From a virus: a DNA stretch of 41,978 nt. Below, one piece after another: positions 16,611 to 22,580 of the stretch. Made by a program: the position numbers and the translations under genes. Numbering within the stretch: position 1 is the first letter of the stretch; each line of letters starts with the position of its first letter. The stretch is from IMG/VR virus record IMGVR_UViG_3300009124_000036, positions 1-41,978 of that record. The stretch is one strand, 5' to 3'. The notes beneath the pieces are model-generated. The model was not told the origin of the DNA, ran no database searches, and worked only from the letters and a program-made list of their open reading frames with translations.

Positions 16611-17004
16611 CAATAATGACCTCTTTTTTCGGTGGCAACAGGACTACGCCGTGCACTGCCGTTACATTGTGGTTGATTTGTTCCTGCTTTGCTACGCCGA
16701 CGCGATTCAAGAGCGACTCAGCGGCTTTGAGGCGCAGGTCGTCACCTCTTTCCGGGGCGGGGTTGTCGATTGTATCGACTAATCGGTTTGCGGCTTTGAG
16801 TGCGTTGGTTGCCAAAACCGACTTGGTGCGTTCGATGATCTCATCAGCAAGTGTGGACTTAAGCCACGCTGCAGATCCACGAGAATACCCTGCATCGATG
16901 GCAGCAGCAGTTACCTGACCACCATTTTCAAACAGAAGTTCCAAGAACTGTTCCTGTTGCGGGGTCAATTCCTTCTTTTTGTGTGTCTGGGGGAGTAGAT
17001 TCAT
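16597..17004 (-). CDS. Terminase small subunit, 135 aa
   Basis: DNA-recognition subunit of the packaging terminase. The N-terminal LTPQQEQFLELLFENGGQVT followed by AAAIDAGYSRGSAAWLKSTL is a helix-turn-helix of the TerS type, and a helical oligomerisation region with RLKAAESLLNRVGVAKQEQ follows. Size and position two genes upstream of TerL agree. It overlaps the preceding 90-aa gene by 77 bp. Confidence 0.85.
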   Translation of the reverse strand: MNLLPQTHKKKELTPQQEQFLELLFENGGQVTAAAIDAGYSRGSAAWLKSTLADEIIERTKSVLATNALKAANRLVDTIDNPAPERGDDLRLKAAESLLNRVGVAKQEQINHNVTAVHGVVLLPPKKEVIIDDTY

Positions 17005-17200
17005 CGTTGTTTTCCGAAACCGACTTACAGCGACTACGTATTACAACTTCGAATACCTGTCGCTCGTAAATGTACGTTGCCATTTCATCGTTTCGCAACA
17101 TACACTCTTTTTCTGTGAGGTACGGACCTTCTGTATCACGTATTTCACGGCACAAATCTGGTCCAGTAGCTAGGCAGACAAGAATCCAAGATTCAAACAT
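16928..17200 (-). CDS. Small exported-type four-cysteine protein, first late gene, 90 aa
   Basis: Hydrophobic start (MFESWILVCLATGPDLC) and four cysteines spaced C-x7-C-x14-C-x24-C, then a Ser/Pro/Thr-rich tail. The cysteine spacing, the KEC-x-x-RN motif and the length of the Cys core parallel the 64-aa protein at 3379-3573, so the two look like paralogs. A strong AAGGAAA ribosome site precedes the ATG. It is the first gene after the main late promoter. Function unknown. Confidence 0.65.
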   Translation of the reverse strand: MFESWILVCLATGPDLCREIRDTEGPYLTEKECMLRNDEMATYIYERQVFEVVIRSRCKSVSENNDESTPPDTQKEGIDPATGTVLGTSV

Positions 17201-17318
17201 GTCTGATTTCCTTTTTTATGTTGTGGGAAGGTCAGTTTGTAGCCTCAAACCCCTAATGTCAAGCATATTGTGTTGGTTTTTGCCGGGATGTGCTAAGTAA
17301 ACCTCTGCCCACATCACA

Positions 17319-17347
17319 AGTATACCGTCTATAGCTATGTAAGTCAA
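17319..17347 (-). promoter_or_regulatory. Main late promoter, sigma70-type (TTGACT-17-TATACT)
   Basis: Minus-strand TTGACT (17342-17347), 17-bp spacer, TATACT (17319-17324), leading into the 90-aa gene, TerS and TerL. The leader of about 115 bp also contains a weaker TTGACA with TACAAA at 15-bp spacing (17236-17262). An inverted repeat (17355-17369) abuts the -35 side, a possible activator or repressor site. Confidence 0.75.
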
Positions 17348-17354
17348 CAAGAAT

Positions 17355-17369
17355 ATACCCATAGGGTAT
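17355..17369. promoter_or_regulatory. Inverted repeat ATACCC-ATA-GGGTAT (operator candidate)
   Basis: Perfect 6-bp arms with a 3-bp spacer between the divergent late (minus) and small-RNA (plus) promoters. Its core CCCATAGGGTA recurs exactly in the second control region at 23494-23504. A palindromic GAATATTC lies at 17401-17408. A common regulator binding both regions is inferred. Confidence 0.5.
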
Positions 17370-17408
17370 CTTTTTTACTAAAAAAAATAAATTTACCTAC
17401 GAATATTC

Positions 17409-17437
17409 TTGACAAATCGGAAAATTACCTATACAAT
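17409..17437 (+). promoter_or_regulatory. Sigma70-type promoter on the plus strand (TTGACA-17-TACAAT)
   Basis: Consensus TTGACA (17409-17414), 17-bp spacer and TACAAT (17432-17437). No plus-strand gene follows. Transcription would start near 17444 and meet an intrinsic terminator about 100 bp on, which points to a small RNA. Confidence 0.78.
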
Positions 17438-17490
17438 GGGGTTAAGACCCCCCGGGAAATAACCCATTACCCCCCCGGTTACCTCCAGCT

Positions 17491-17515
17491 ACCCCTACAC
17501 GTCGGTTTCATACCC
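17491..17515 (+). repeat. 25-bp direct repeat, copy 1
   Basis: Identical over 25 bp to 17578-17602, 87 bp apart start to start. It starts ACCCCTACAC, includes GTCGGTTTC and ends CATACCC. Copy 1 lies inside the predicted small RNA, copy 2 just beyond its terminator. Such iterons are common at replication origins or packaging sites. No function is assigned. Confidence 0.85.
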
Positions 17516-17524
17516 CTTCGGGAT

Positions 17525-17545
17525 ACCCCGTTGGGGTCTTTTTTT
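17525..17545 (+). terminator. Intrinsic terminator of the predicted small RNA
   Basis: ACCCC-GTT-GGGGT hairpin followed by C and a run of seven T (17539-17545) on the plus strand. Since no plus-strand gene lies upstream, its only visible client is the transcript from the 17409-17437 promoter. Confidence 0.75.
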
Positions 17546-17577
17546 GTCTAAACCCTGCCGGGGTAACCTGCCGGGGC

Positions 17578-17602
17578 ACCCCTACACGTCGGTTTCATAC
17601 CC
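17578..17602 (+). repeat. 25-bp direct repeat, copy 2
   Basis: Second exact copy of the repeat at 17491-17515. It is preceded by two tandem TGCCGGGG words (17556-17563, 17569-17576) and followed by CATATCGGTAACCCC. Confidence 0.85.
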
Positions 17603-17934
17603 ATATCGGTAACCCCTCAAATATAAAATTGCTGTCGAGATTGCATACAGATACCGGTACCCCCCGGGTGGCCCTTGTGTACCCCATAAGGGTGTCCCCC
17701 ATTGCCAATGCCGTGGATCACCACCGACAGACAAACCCACAAAACCGACGCGCATATTTTCCCCGCCTATATCGCGCCGTTTGTATCTTTTTTTTATTCC
17801 CCGTTGACACCTTGCCCATATAGAAAACCCACAAGGTAAGCTGTAGAGGTCAACATAACACACAAAACAAACACACCCGCCGCCGGATTTATCCCGCAAA
17901 TACAACCCGCAAAGCAAACATTCAGGTTGATGGC
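17603..17934. other. Non-coding part of the main control region
   Basis: No convincing gene. It holds GC-rich words (GATACCGGTACC near 17650), the inverted repeat ACCC-CATAA-GGGT (17681-17693) resembling the 17355-17369 operator candidate, one AACCGAC (17743-17749) and a lone TTGACA near 17803 with no matching -10. A 57-codon minus-strand frame (17582-17755) has a GGGGA site but runs through the repeats and is not called. Together with 17440-17602 this is the best candidate for a replication origin or packaging site. Confidence 0.5.
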
Positions 17935-17969
17935 AAAAAAGAACCCCGCCGGACTAGCCAAACGGGGTT
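17935..17969 (-). terminator. Intrinsic terminator of the early minus-strand operon
   Basis: On the minus strand the AACCCCG and CGGGGTT arms (17963-17969 and 17942-17948) form a 7-bp stem with an inner CCG/CGG, followed by CTTTTTTG. It ends transcription coming from the small early genes before it reaches the late control region. Confidence 0.75.
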
Positions 17970-18004
17970 AAGTTGGGAGGAAATGCGTCGGTTCGTCGGT
18001 TTCG

Positions 18005-18115
18005 TTACTGCCGGTAATCTTCCTTTGCAAGATCCCACAGTGCCGCAAATAGGCACCAGCAAGCAATCAAAACCCATGCCAGCAACACTAGCATGATCAC
18101 GTTAGCTATTGTCAT
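18005..18115 (-). CDS. Tiny membrane protein, 36 aa
   Basis: Too short for routine ORF calling. MTIANVIMLVLLAWVLIACW then CLFAALWDLAKEDYRQ: one strong transmembrane segment with a short charged tail. The ATG overlaps the end of the 81-aa gene (coding overlap 14 bp), consistent with translational coupling. Last gene before the operon terminator. Possibly acts on a host membrane protein early in infection. Inference only. Confidence 0.55.
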   Translation of the reverse strand: MTIANVIMLVLLAWVLIACWCLFAALWDLAKEDYRQ

Positions 18116-18347
18116 CGCTGGCCTCTTTAACTGTCAGGTTTAACCGTGCAATGGTGCGCGGGTTGTCGGTTGCATGGGTATAATGGTCAAAGCCCAAAGT
18201 TCGAAGCAATGCCTTTGCCGCCGATGCCTGTGTTTCGAGTGCTTCAATAGACTGCAAGATCAAATCGGCTTCGACTGTGGTGATAGCAACCACGCGTTTT
18301 GCGTCGGTTTCGAAATTGTCTTTATTCAGTGAAATTGTGCTTTTCAT
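18102..18347 (-). CDS. Hypothetical early protein, 81 aa
   Basis: The ATG at 18347 (MKSTISLNKDNFETDAKRVV) has a strong AAGAAGGAACC ribosome site and is chosen over the longest frame (to 18476), which would overlap the upstream regulator. Helical Ala/Leu/Glu-rich middle (EADLILQSIEALETQASAAK). An AACCGAC word is in its leader. No domain recognised. Confidence 0.65.
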   Translation of the reverse strand: MKSTISLNKDNFETDAKRVVAITTVEADLILQSIEALETQASAAKALLRTLGFDHYTHATDNPRTIARLNLTVKEASDDNS

Positions 18348-18382
18348 TTTGTTGGTTCCTTCTTTGTCGGTTTCAAGTGAGA

Positions 18383-18403
18383 CTGGCAACACCGCGCTGC
18401 CAG
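18383..18403 (-). promoter_or_regulatory. Perfect 6-bp hairpin between two early genes
   Basis: CTGGCA and TGCCAG arms with a 9-nt loop in the 82-bp gap upstream of the 81-aa gene. No U-run follows, so it is not an intrinsic terminator. An operator for the adjacent winged-helix-like protein or an mRNA processing structure is possible. Confidence 0.35.
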
Positions 18404-18429
18404 CCCCAATAGTATTAGTCGGTTTCGGA

Positions 18430-18804
18430 TTAGCTAGCAAGCTTGTATTTAGGCAAGCGATATCCCCGCCGGACACTCACAATCTCATAACCATGCCCCC
18501 GCAACCGGTGAATGGCGTTTTGCACCGCCTTTCTATCGCATCCAGTTTCGCGGCAAAGCGTGTTGATATTGACGCCATGTTTACGACTGGCAAGCGTCCG
18601 ATAGATTCGGGCAAGCGGGGAATTCGCACGGAATGGCCGCTTATCTTTGCCCCGCTGCCCCCGCGTTTTCTGCAGCGGCTGGTCGGTTTCACCCGTGCCG
18701 AATTCATCCCGCAATTTGGAAAGCAGTTCCTGCCGGATATCCTGCCGCACCGCAATGACTAGTTGGTTGCAAAGGTCAATGATGTGTTCGTTGTTGGTTG
18801 TCAT
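18430..18804 (-). CDS. Helix-turn-helix / winged-helix-like regulator, 124 aa
   Basis: N-terminal charged helical region (residues ~1-60) and a C-terminal DNA-binding-like domain. LARIYRTLASRKHGVNINTL is followed by CRETGCDRKAVQNAIHRLRG (helix-turn-helix) and a beta-wing YEIVSVRRGYRLPKYKL. Probably a transcriptional regulator of early genes acting on inverted repeats in the control regions. Target is inference. ATG preceded by AAAAAAGGAACC. Confidence 0.7.
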   Translation of the reverse strand: MTTNNEHIIDLCNQLVIAVRQDIRQELLSKLRDEFGTGETDQPLQKTRGQRGKDKRPFRANSPLARIYRTLASRKHGVNINTLCRETGCDRKAVQNAIHRLRGHGYEIVSVRRGYRLPKYKLAS

Positions 18805-18826
18805 AGTTCTGGTTCCTTTTTTCCAG

Positions 18827-18904
18827 TTAGAGGATCATTAAGAGAATAGTTACAAGCGCAACGATCCAAACAAGCTTGTAAACGGTTGCTATTAATTCAG
18901 CCAT
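18827..18904 (-). CDS. Tiny membrane protein, 25 aa
   Basis: MAELIATVYKLVWIVALVTI plus LLMIL: almost entirely one transmembrane helix. The ATG starts two bases after the DUF932-like gene stop (TAACATG), consistent with translational coupling. It fills the only gap between two genes. Small size makes the call tentative. Confidence 0.45.
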   Translation of the reverse strand: MAELIATVYKLVWIVALVTILLMIL

Positions 18905-18905
18905 G

Positions 18906-19919
18906 TTATGCCGCCAGCCCCTCAAGATATAGCCATGACGGTGACGTGATAACGTTTCGCACGTCTTCATTACGCTTGCGCTGAACCATGTGTTGGCTGG
19001 CTGTGTTCTTGCCCGTCTGCCGGTCAATCCCATCTGCACCCGTCCATGTAACGTTTGTATGGGTTGCCCAGTGGGTCAATGCATTATAAGCCGCCCACAT
19101 GGTCGCGCCCAGTTCCTGCTTTTCCGCATTAAATTGATGCATCAGGTAATTGAACAAACGTTCGTTGACTGGTTTCACCTTGCCTTGTTCGGCTGCTGCC
19201 CCAGATTTATAGCAAACGGATTGCGCCAAAATATCCCCGAATTGTTCATCCGATAATTTGGCACCCTGCCACAATTGCATCTGGTCAAGCTGGTTTTCCC
19301 ACATAGACAAACCCATTGCCGCCTTGCTAATCAATGCGGTTGGCTCGAGGTTTTTGGTGTGTTTTGATTTTTGGTGGTAAGCTTTTTCGCCGCCGAAAAC
19401 TAGCGTATTGCGGCACAGGTCACGATAAGCCCCGCTGAATATCTGGAAAGCCCAACTCATATCTATGCTGTTGAAAATATCCATGCGGCAGACAACATTA
19501 TCCTGCTTTTCACCGACGCCATGCTGTAGATCTAAAAAGTGCACGGTTCGATGAGCACGCAACCCGCCGTCATAGATTCGATCCATGACCGCAACGTTAC
19601 TGGTCGGCAAGTCGGTTGCACCCAAGACATCGGCATGATTGGCGAATAGTTCATCATGTGGGACAAGCTTATAACTAGAACCGACAGGCCGGGTCTTTAA
19701 CACTTCCCCGGTTGCGGTATTCTGCAAAGCTGAATAATCCGGCATCGGCTGATATTCGCACAATTCAACATCACTATAATGTTGAGCGGTCACCGCCTCA
19801 ATTGGCACCCGCCGCACAGAACCCATATCTTGAAAAATAGATATGTCGGCAATGTTGTTGTGTTCATAGACGGTCGCGCCGCCCTCGTTTTTGTATTCAG
19901 GTTGGATTAAGTCAAACAT
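18906..19919 (-). CDS. DUF932-like phage/plasmid protein, 337 aa
   Basis: Resembles the DUF932 phage/plasmid-like protein family in length and pattern: GEVLKTRPVGSSYKLVPHDE, then the YDGGLRAHRTVHFLD strand region and FQIFSGAYRDLCRNTLVFGG with the conserved-type C-x-NT. Function of the family is unknown. It is common on plasmids and phages next to replication or anti-defence genes. ATG preceded by GAAAGGAACCGGAC. Family assignment is by recollection of the motif pattern. Confidence 0.7.
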   Translation of the reverse strand: MFDLIQPEYKNEGGATVYEHNNIADISIFQDMGSVRRVPIEAVTAQHYSDVELCEYQPMPDYSALQNTATGEVLKTRPVGSSYKLVPHDELFANHADVLGATDLPTSNVAVMDRIYDGGLRAHRTVHFLDLQHGVGEKQDNVVCRMDIFNSIDMSWAFQIFSGAYRDLCRNTLVFGGEKAYHQKSKHTKNLEPTALISKAAMGLSMWENQLDQMQLWQGAKLSDEQFGDILAQSVCYKSGAAAEQGKVKPVNERLFNYLMHQFNAEKQELGATMWAAYNALTHWATHTNVTWTGADGIDRQTGKNTASQHMVQRKRNEDVRNVITSPSWLYLEGLAA

Positions 19920-20170
19920 ATGTCCGGTTCCTTTCGTTGATTGAACATAACATAGTTAAATCAGAAAATGACGGCACGGGCAAATAAAAAATGCAGATAA
20001 AAAACGGGACGGGAAAATTGATCCCGCCCCGCCCCGATGGATCAGCCCCCAACTCAACTGATCCGATGATGCCACCGCCGCCAGTAAAACCAACAAACCG
20101 ATGCGGCATGGCACCCCAAAAAACAAAGATAGGCATTGACAATATTTTAAGCATAGCCTGACAAAATTTG
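19920..20170 (-). other. Intergenic region with terminator and leader
   Basis: 250 bp without a credible gene. Two small frames here are GC-rich shadows. It contains the intrinsic terminator at 19999-20031 and the leader of the DUF932-like gene. A weak promoter-like TTGCCC-17-TTTAAC lies between terminator and ATG on the minus strand. Confidence 0.5.
19999..20031 (-). terminator. Intrinsic terminator after the Gp88-like gene
   Basis: Arms 20005-20014 and 20022-20031 pair over 10 bp with one mismatch around a TCAATTT loop, followed on the minus strand by TTTTTT. Separates the upstream early operon from the DUF932-like gene. Confidence 0.75.
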
Positions 20171-20854
20171 TTAGTGGGTTTGAAATAAAACCTGCATATC
20201 TTTTGCCGCCCAGCATATTGTGCACGTTGAGCACGATTCGGTTTGTCCGGTTTGCTCTGGACAGATTACCGATTTGTTTTTTACTGGCTCGTATAGGTCG
20301 GCACTATTTGCACTGAATTGCCAATCAGGTGCATTGCTGAAACGCACAGCGAATCGCTCACCATAACACCAGCGCGTATACCTAATGGAATGACCGATAT
20401 CACTTTCTGGACTGTGTCCAGTGAATCCCCAAATAGCCAAGTTGTCATATAAGTCAAGCTGACAATCCCAAAACTCAACATATTGCTTGCTGTAAAAATC
20501 GCCCAGTATATGTAATCGAATTATCACCCCGCGATATAAACCGCAAAGCTCCTCAACTTCTATTGCCAGTTGTTTTTCTAGCTCAAACCCGTGCTCAATG
20601 CGGTGGGCAAATCGCATGTTGTTTCCATAACAATCATCCCAATGGTAACAGTAGCGGGGGCACGTTGCCCGTTCCTCTAATGTCAAAGTATAAATAACAT
20701 AGCCTTTGAACCTGCCTTTTTTGATTACGGGCAATTTATCTTTGCTTAGTTTTTTGTTTCTGGATTGTTTCAAAACCGATTTAGATTCGGCAACCGTGCG
20801 GCGGCTTTTTGGATACATGGTCGCGGCGGGTTTGTTTATATCAGCTTTTTTCAT
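20171..20854 (-). CDS. Cys-rich Gp88-like phage protein, 227 aa
   Basis: Basic N-terminus, then a Cys cluster ATCPRYCYHWDDCYGNNMRF, a conserved-looking RLHILGDFYSKQYVEFW, and a C-terminal CSTCTICWA. The combination TCP..C...CY, GDF.S..Y...W and C..C..CW matches the phage Gp88-like family as I recall it. The cysteines suggest a metal or Fe-S site. Biochemical function is not known. The start overlaps the previous stop (TAATG). The length is normal for such proteins. Confidence 0.6.
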   Translation of the reverse strand: MKKADINKPAATMYPKSRRTVAESKSVLKQSRNKKLSKDKLPVIKKGRFKGYVIYTLTLEERATCPRYCYHWDDCYGNNMRFAHRIEHGFELEKQLAIEVEELCGLYRGVIIRLHILGDFYSKQYVEFWDCQLDLYDNLAIWGFTGHSPESDIGHSIRYTRWCYGERFAVRFSNAPDWQFSANSADLYEPVKNKSVICPEQTGQTESCSTCTICWAAKDMQVLFQTH

Positions 20855-21111
20855 TAGCTATACACCCCGCTCATCAATGTGACCTTGCCGTTGCATTCGC
20901 AAAATACCGGTGCCTCTGTTTCTATCCAAACACGGGCACCACATGATAATGGTTTATCAGGTGAATAAACAACATTAGACGCACCGCGAATCTCGACGCG
21001 GTCGGCATAGATATTGTGTTTGCTAGTTTTAACAGTAATCACGGGATCGGTTGTCCCGTTCTTTTTATTTGCACGAATGACGTGCTGATTAATGTGTATA
21101 CGTTTTTTCAT
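20854..21111 (-). CDS. Hypothetical early protein, 85 aa
   Basis: Beta-rich 85-aa protein (MKKRIHINQHVIRANKKNG, then DRVEIRGASNVVYSPDKPLS) with a C-terminal CECNGKV. Its leader carries two AACCGAC words, one merged with the ribosome site (AAAGGAACCGACG before the ATG). Overlaps the Gp88-like gene by one base. No domain recognised. Confidence 0.65.
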   Translation of the reverse strand: MKKRIHINQHVIRANKKNGTTDPVITVKTSKHNIYADRVEIRGASNVVYSPDKPLSCGARVWIETEAPVFCECNGKVTLMSGVYS

Positions 21112-21146
21112 TTCGTCGGTTCCTTTCGTTTGTCGGTTTGCAAACG

Positions 21147-21335
21147 TTACGGATAAAATCCGCGATGGTCAAGCGGTTTTATTTTGGCACCCTGTTTTTT
21201 TAGATAACATTTAGGACAATAAAATAAACTATCTACATAAACCATTGATGGTTCACCGCAATCATAGCACGGATAATCGCGGCTAAGTGTTGTCTTAGTC
21301 TTTTTATTTACAGTATTTTGGCTGACAAAATCCAT
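21147..21335 (-). CDS. Small zinc-ribbon protein, 62 aa
   Basis: Two CxxC pairs (PCYDCGEPSMVYVDSLFYCP with KC following: C-x2-C and C-x2-C separated by about 13 residues) form a zinc ribbon, flanked by basic residues. ATG at 21335 chosen over an upstream TTG because AAGGGGGG lies about 8 bp before it. Could be a regulator or nucleic-acid-binding protein. Confidence 0.65.
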   Translation of the reverse strand: MDFVSQNTVNKKTKTTLSRDYPCYDCGEPSMVYVDSLFYCPKCYLKKQGAKIKPLDHRGFYP

Positions 21336-21349
21336 TGACAAAACCCCCC

Positions 21350-21550
21350 TTAAAATTTAGGTAAATAAAGTCTGCCATCTAATAACGCGGCTGACAATAT
21401 TTTAAGCTGACAATTTTCTACAGTGACATCCCTGCCATTCCACTCACCGTCACTGACAATATTACGCAATCTTTTGCGTTCTAGGTTGACATTAATTAAG
21501 CGTGGATCGCTTGCCATGTCAGGGTACACGGGGTCTATGTACATGCTCAT
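21350..21550 (-). CDS. Hypothetical early protein, 66 aa
   Basis: Begins MSMYIDPVYPDMASDPRLIN with a C-terminal LKILSAALLDGRLYLPKF. ATGA overlap with the upstream gene. Polar, no recognised domain. Confidence 0.6.
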   Translation of the reverse strand: MSMYIDPVYPDMASDPRLINVNLERKRLRNIVSDGEWNGRDVTVENCQLKILSAALLDGRLYLPKF

Positions 21551-21753
21551 CGTTTGTCTTCCCAGAAGTTATCCCAAGTTTCCCGCATCAACTCGCCAAG
21601 TTCGTTGTCAGTGAAATGCGCCATCAGGTCACGGTGTGGTTCCATCTGTTGCATAAACTCACCGACAAACTCACAACCCCCGATGATTGATCCGGCAATG
21701 TCAAACCATTTGTCTTCGTTGTCCATTGCCAATGCTTTCATCTTACCCATCAT
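21547..21753 (-). CDS. Hypothetical acidic early protein, 68 aa
   Basis: Acidic, helical 68-aa protein rich in Met, Glu and Asp (HFTDNELGELMRETWDNFWE near the end). It starts within the stop of the upstream gene and ends overlapping the next start, so it is tightly coupled in the early operon. Function unknown. Confidence 0.6.
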   Translation of the reverse strand: MMGKMKALAMDNEDKWFDIAGSIIGGCEFVGEFMQQMEPHRDLMAHFTDNELGELMRETWDNFWEDKR

Positions 21754-21944
21754 TACACCTCGCCTATGTCGTGTATGTCATAATCAAACGTATCAATGTA
21801 ATCTGAAACAATCAACCCATTTATCAACGGGTCTAGCTTGAATGCTTCGATAGCCATCCGCTTTGCTTCATCCTCGCTATCAGCCCCAATAGGTACACGG
21901 GCTGAAACCGACGCAACAACATCAACTACAAATTTTCTTTTCAT
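21753..21944 (-). CDS. Hypothetical early protein, 63 aa
   Basis: Begins MKRKFVVDVVASVSARVPIG followed by an acidic helix (ADSEDEAKRMAIEAFKLDP), the beta-alpha-beta arrangement of small phage proteins that carry an EDEA-type helix. AAGGAAGCGAAC ribosome site. Overlaps the 56-aa gene by 23 bp. Confidence 0.6.
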   Translation of the reverse strand: MKRKFVVDVVASVSARVPIGADSEDEAKRMAIEAFKLDPLINGLIVSDYIDTFDYDIHDIGEV

Positions 21945-22092
21945 TGTTCGCTTCCTTCATCATCAGTTCAGCAATTCTATTAGAGACAGGACGATTGCCT
22001 GTCAACTTGATTCGTCCCATGCGGTCATACTCAGGTTCAATCTCTAGGATTTGTAAGTCCCGCTTCAGTTCTTTGAATGTCGGTACGTTCAT
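21922..22092 (-). CDS. Hypothetical early protein, 56 aa
   Basis: Short gene with a very good ribosome site, AAAGGAAACCGACG, directly before the ATG. MNVPTFKELKRDLQILEIEP starts a charged helical protein ending NNEKKICS. It fills what would otherwise be a gap, overlapping its neighbours by 23 and 56 bp. Confidence 0.6.
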   Translation of the reverse strand: MNVPTFKELKRDLQILEIEPEYDRMGRIKLTGNRPVSNRIAELMMKEANNEKKICS

Positions 22093-22312
22093 CGTCGGTT
22101 TCCTTTATTAACTGTGTTGACATTTTGTCCCATTCGCTACGCCGCATACGAAACTTCTTGTTCTGTACTGGTGTGCAAATGCGAACCCACTTGTAACCGA
22201 CAACAGCCCACACGAGCCGTGTGCCGGATACTGGTAATCTCATGTCGAAGAAATCCACGCGGTACAGCTTGGCGTTGTCCCACGCGGCTTCTTTTGGTTT
22301 AGCTACGTTCAT
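22037..22312 (-). CDS. Hypothetical early protein, 91 aa
   Basis: Aromatic-rich beta-type middle (FDMRLPVSGTRLVWAVVGYK) and charged C-terminus. Starts inside the 3' end of the 93-aa gene (14-bp overlap). The ribosome site is weak, so expression may depend on coupling. The C-terminal 18 codons overlap the 56-aa gene. No domain recognised. Confidence 0.55.
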   Translation of the reverse strand: MNVAKPKEAAWDNAKLYRVDFFDMRLPVSGTRLVWAVVGYKWVRICTPVQNKKFRMRRSEWDKMSTQLIKETDDERTDIQRTEAGLTNPRD

Positions 22313-22580
22313 CTAAATTAAACTCAAACTTTAGTTTGTCCCGTGCATCTGACAACTCTTGCAATGCGTATGCTGACACACACTTGATACCGCCCATGTC
22401 AGGATATAATGCCAAGTCCAAGACATCATCAAGCCACTTCTGTACCTCAATTACAGCGCACCGTTGTTCCATAGACAGTTTACCAATGCGGTTTCTGCGC
22501 TGTATGCGTTCCTTTTCCCGTTGGTTCTCCCAATAGGCCATGCGTTCATCAATCGTCATGTTCTCTAGTTTTTTAGACAT
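22299..22580 (-). CDS. Hypothetical early protein, 93 aa
   Basis: ATG at 22580 (MSKKLENMTIDERMAYWENQ) is preceded by AGAAGGAAACGAACG and is preferred over the longer frame from 22661. Highly charged N-terminal helix, then a helical C-terminal half (YALQELSDARDKLKFEFNLD). Function unknown. Confidence 0.6.
   Translation of the reverse strand: MSKKLENMTIDERMAYWENQREKERIQRRNRIGKLSMEQRCAVIEVQKWLDDVLDLALYPDMGGIKCVSAYALQELSDARDKLKFEFNLDERS

Larger units (their letters stand above)
17444..17545 (+). ncRNA. Predicted ~100-nt small RNA
   Basis: Bounded by a consensus-like promoter and an intrinsic terminator with no convincing ORF between. The RNA is C-rich (several ACCCC runs) and contains the first copy of the 25-bp direct repeat. 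AGACCCC at its 5' end (17445-17451) is fully complementary to GGGGTCT (17533-17539), the 3' arm of the terminator. The RNA could therefore close into one long stem, or the 5' arm could compete with terminator formation as in an attenuator. Expression is not shown by sequence alone. Confidence 0.6.

Noticed and set aside
17491-17602. The 25-bp repeats as the start of a CRISPR array
   Set aside because: Only two copies, spacing 62 bp, no further units and no cas genes. The Cas4-like nuclease belongs to the replication operon.
17803-17842. Plus-strand TTGACA as a second promoter
   Set aside because: No acceptable -10 at 15-19 bp spacing.
17582-17917. 111-codon minus-strand frame in the main control region (57-codon form from 17755)
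   Set aside because: Composition follows the repeats and GC-rich hairpins. The frame crosses the direct repeat and inverted repeats, and only a weak GGGGA site supports the inner ATG.
19912-20234. Two minus-strand frames of 80 and 92 codons
   Set aside because: They span the intrinsic terminator and the leader of the DUF932-like gene, and overlap each other. No ribosome site fits.
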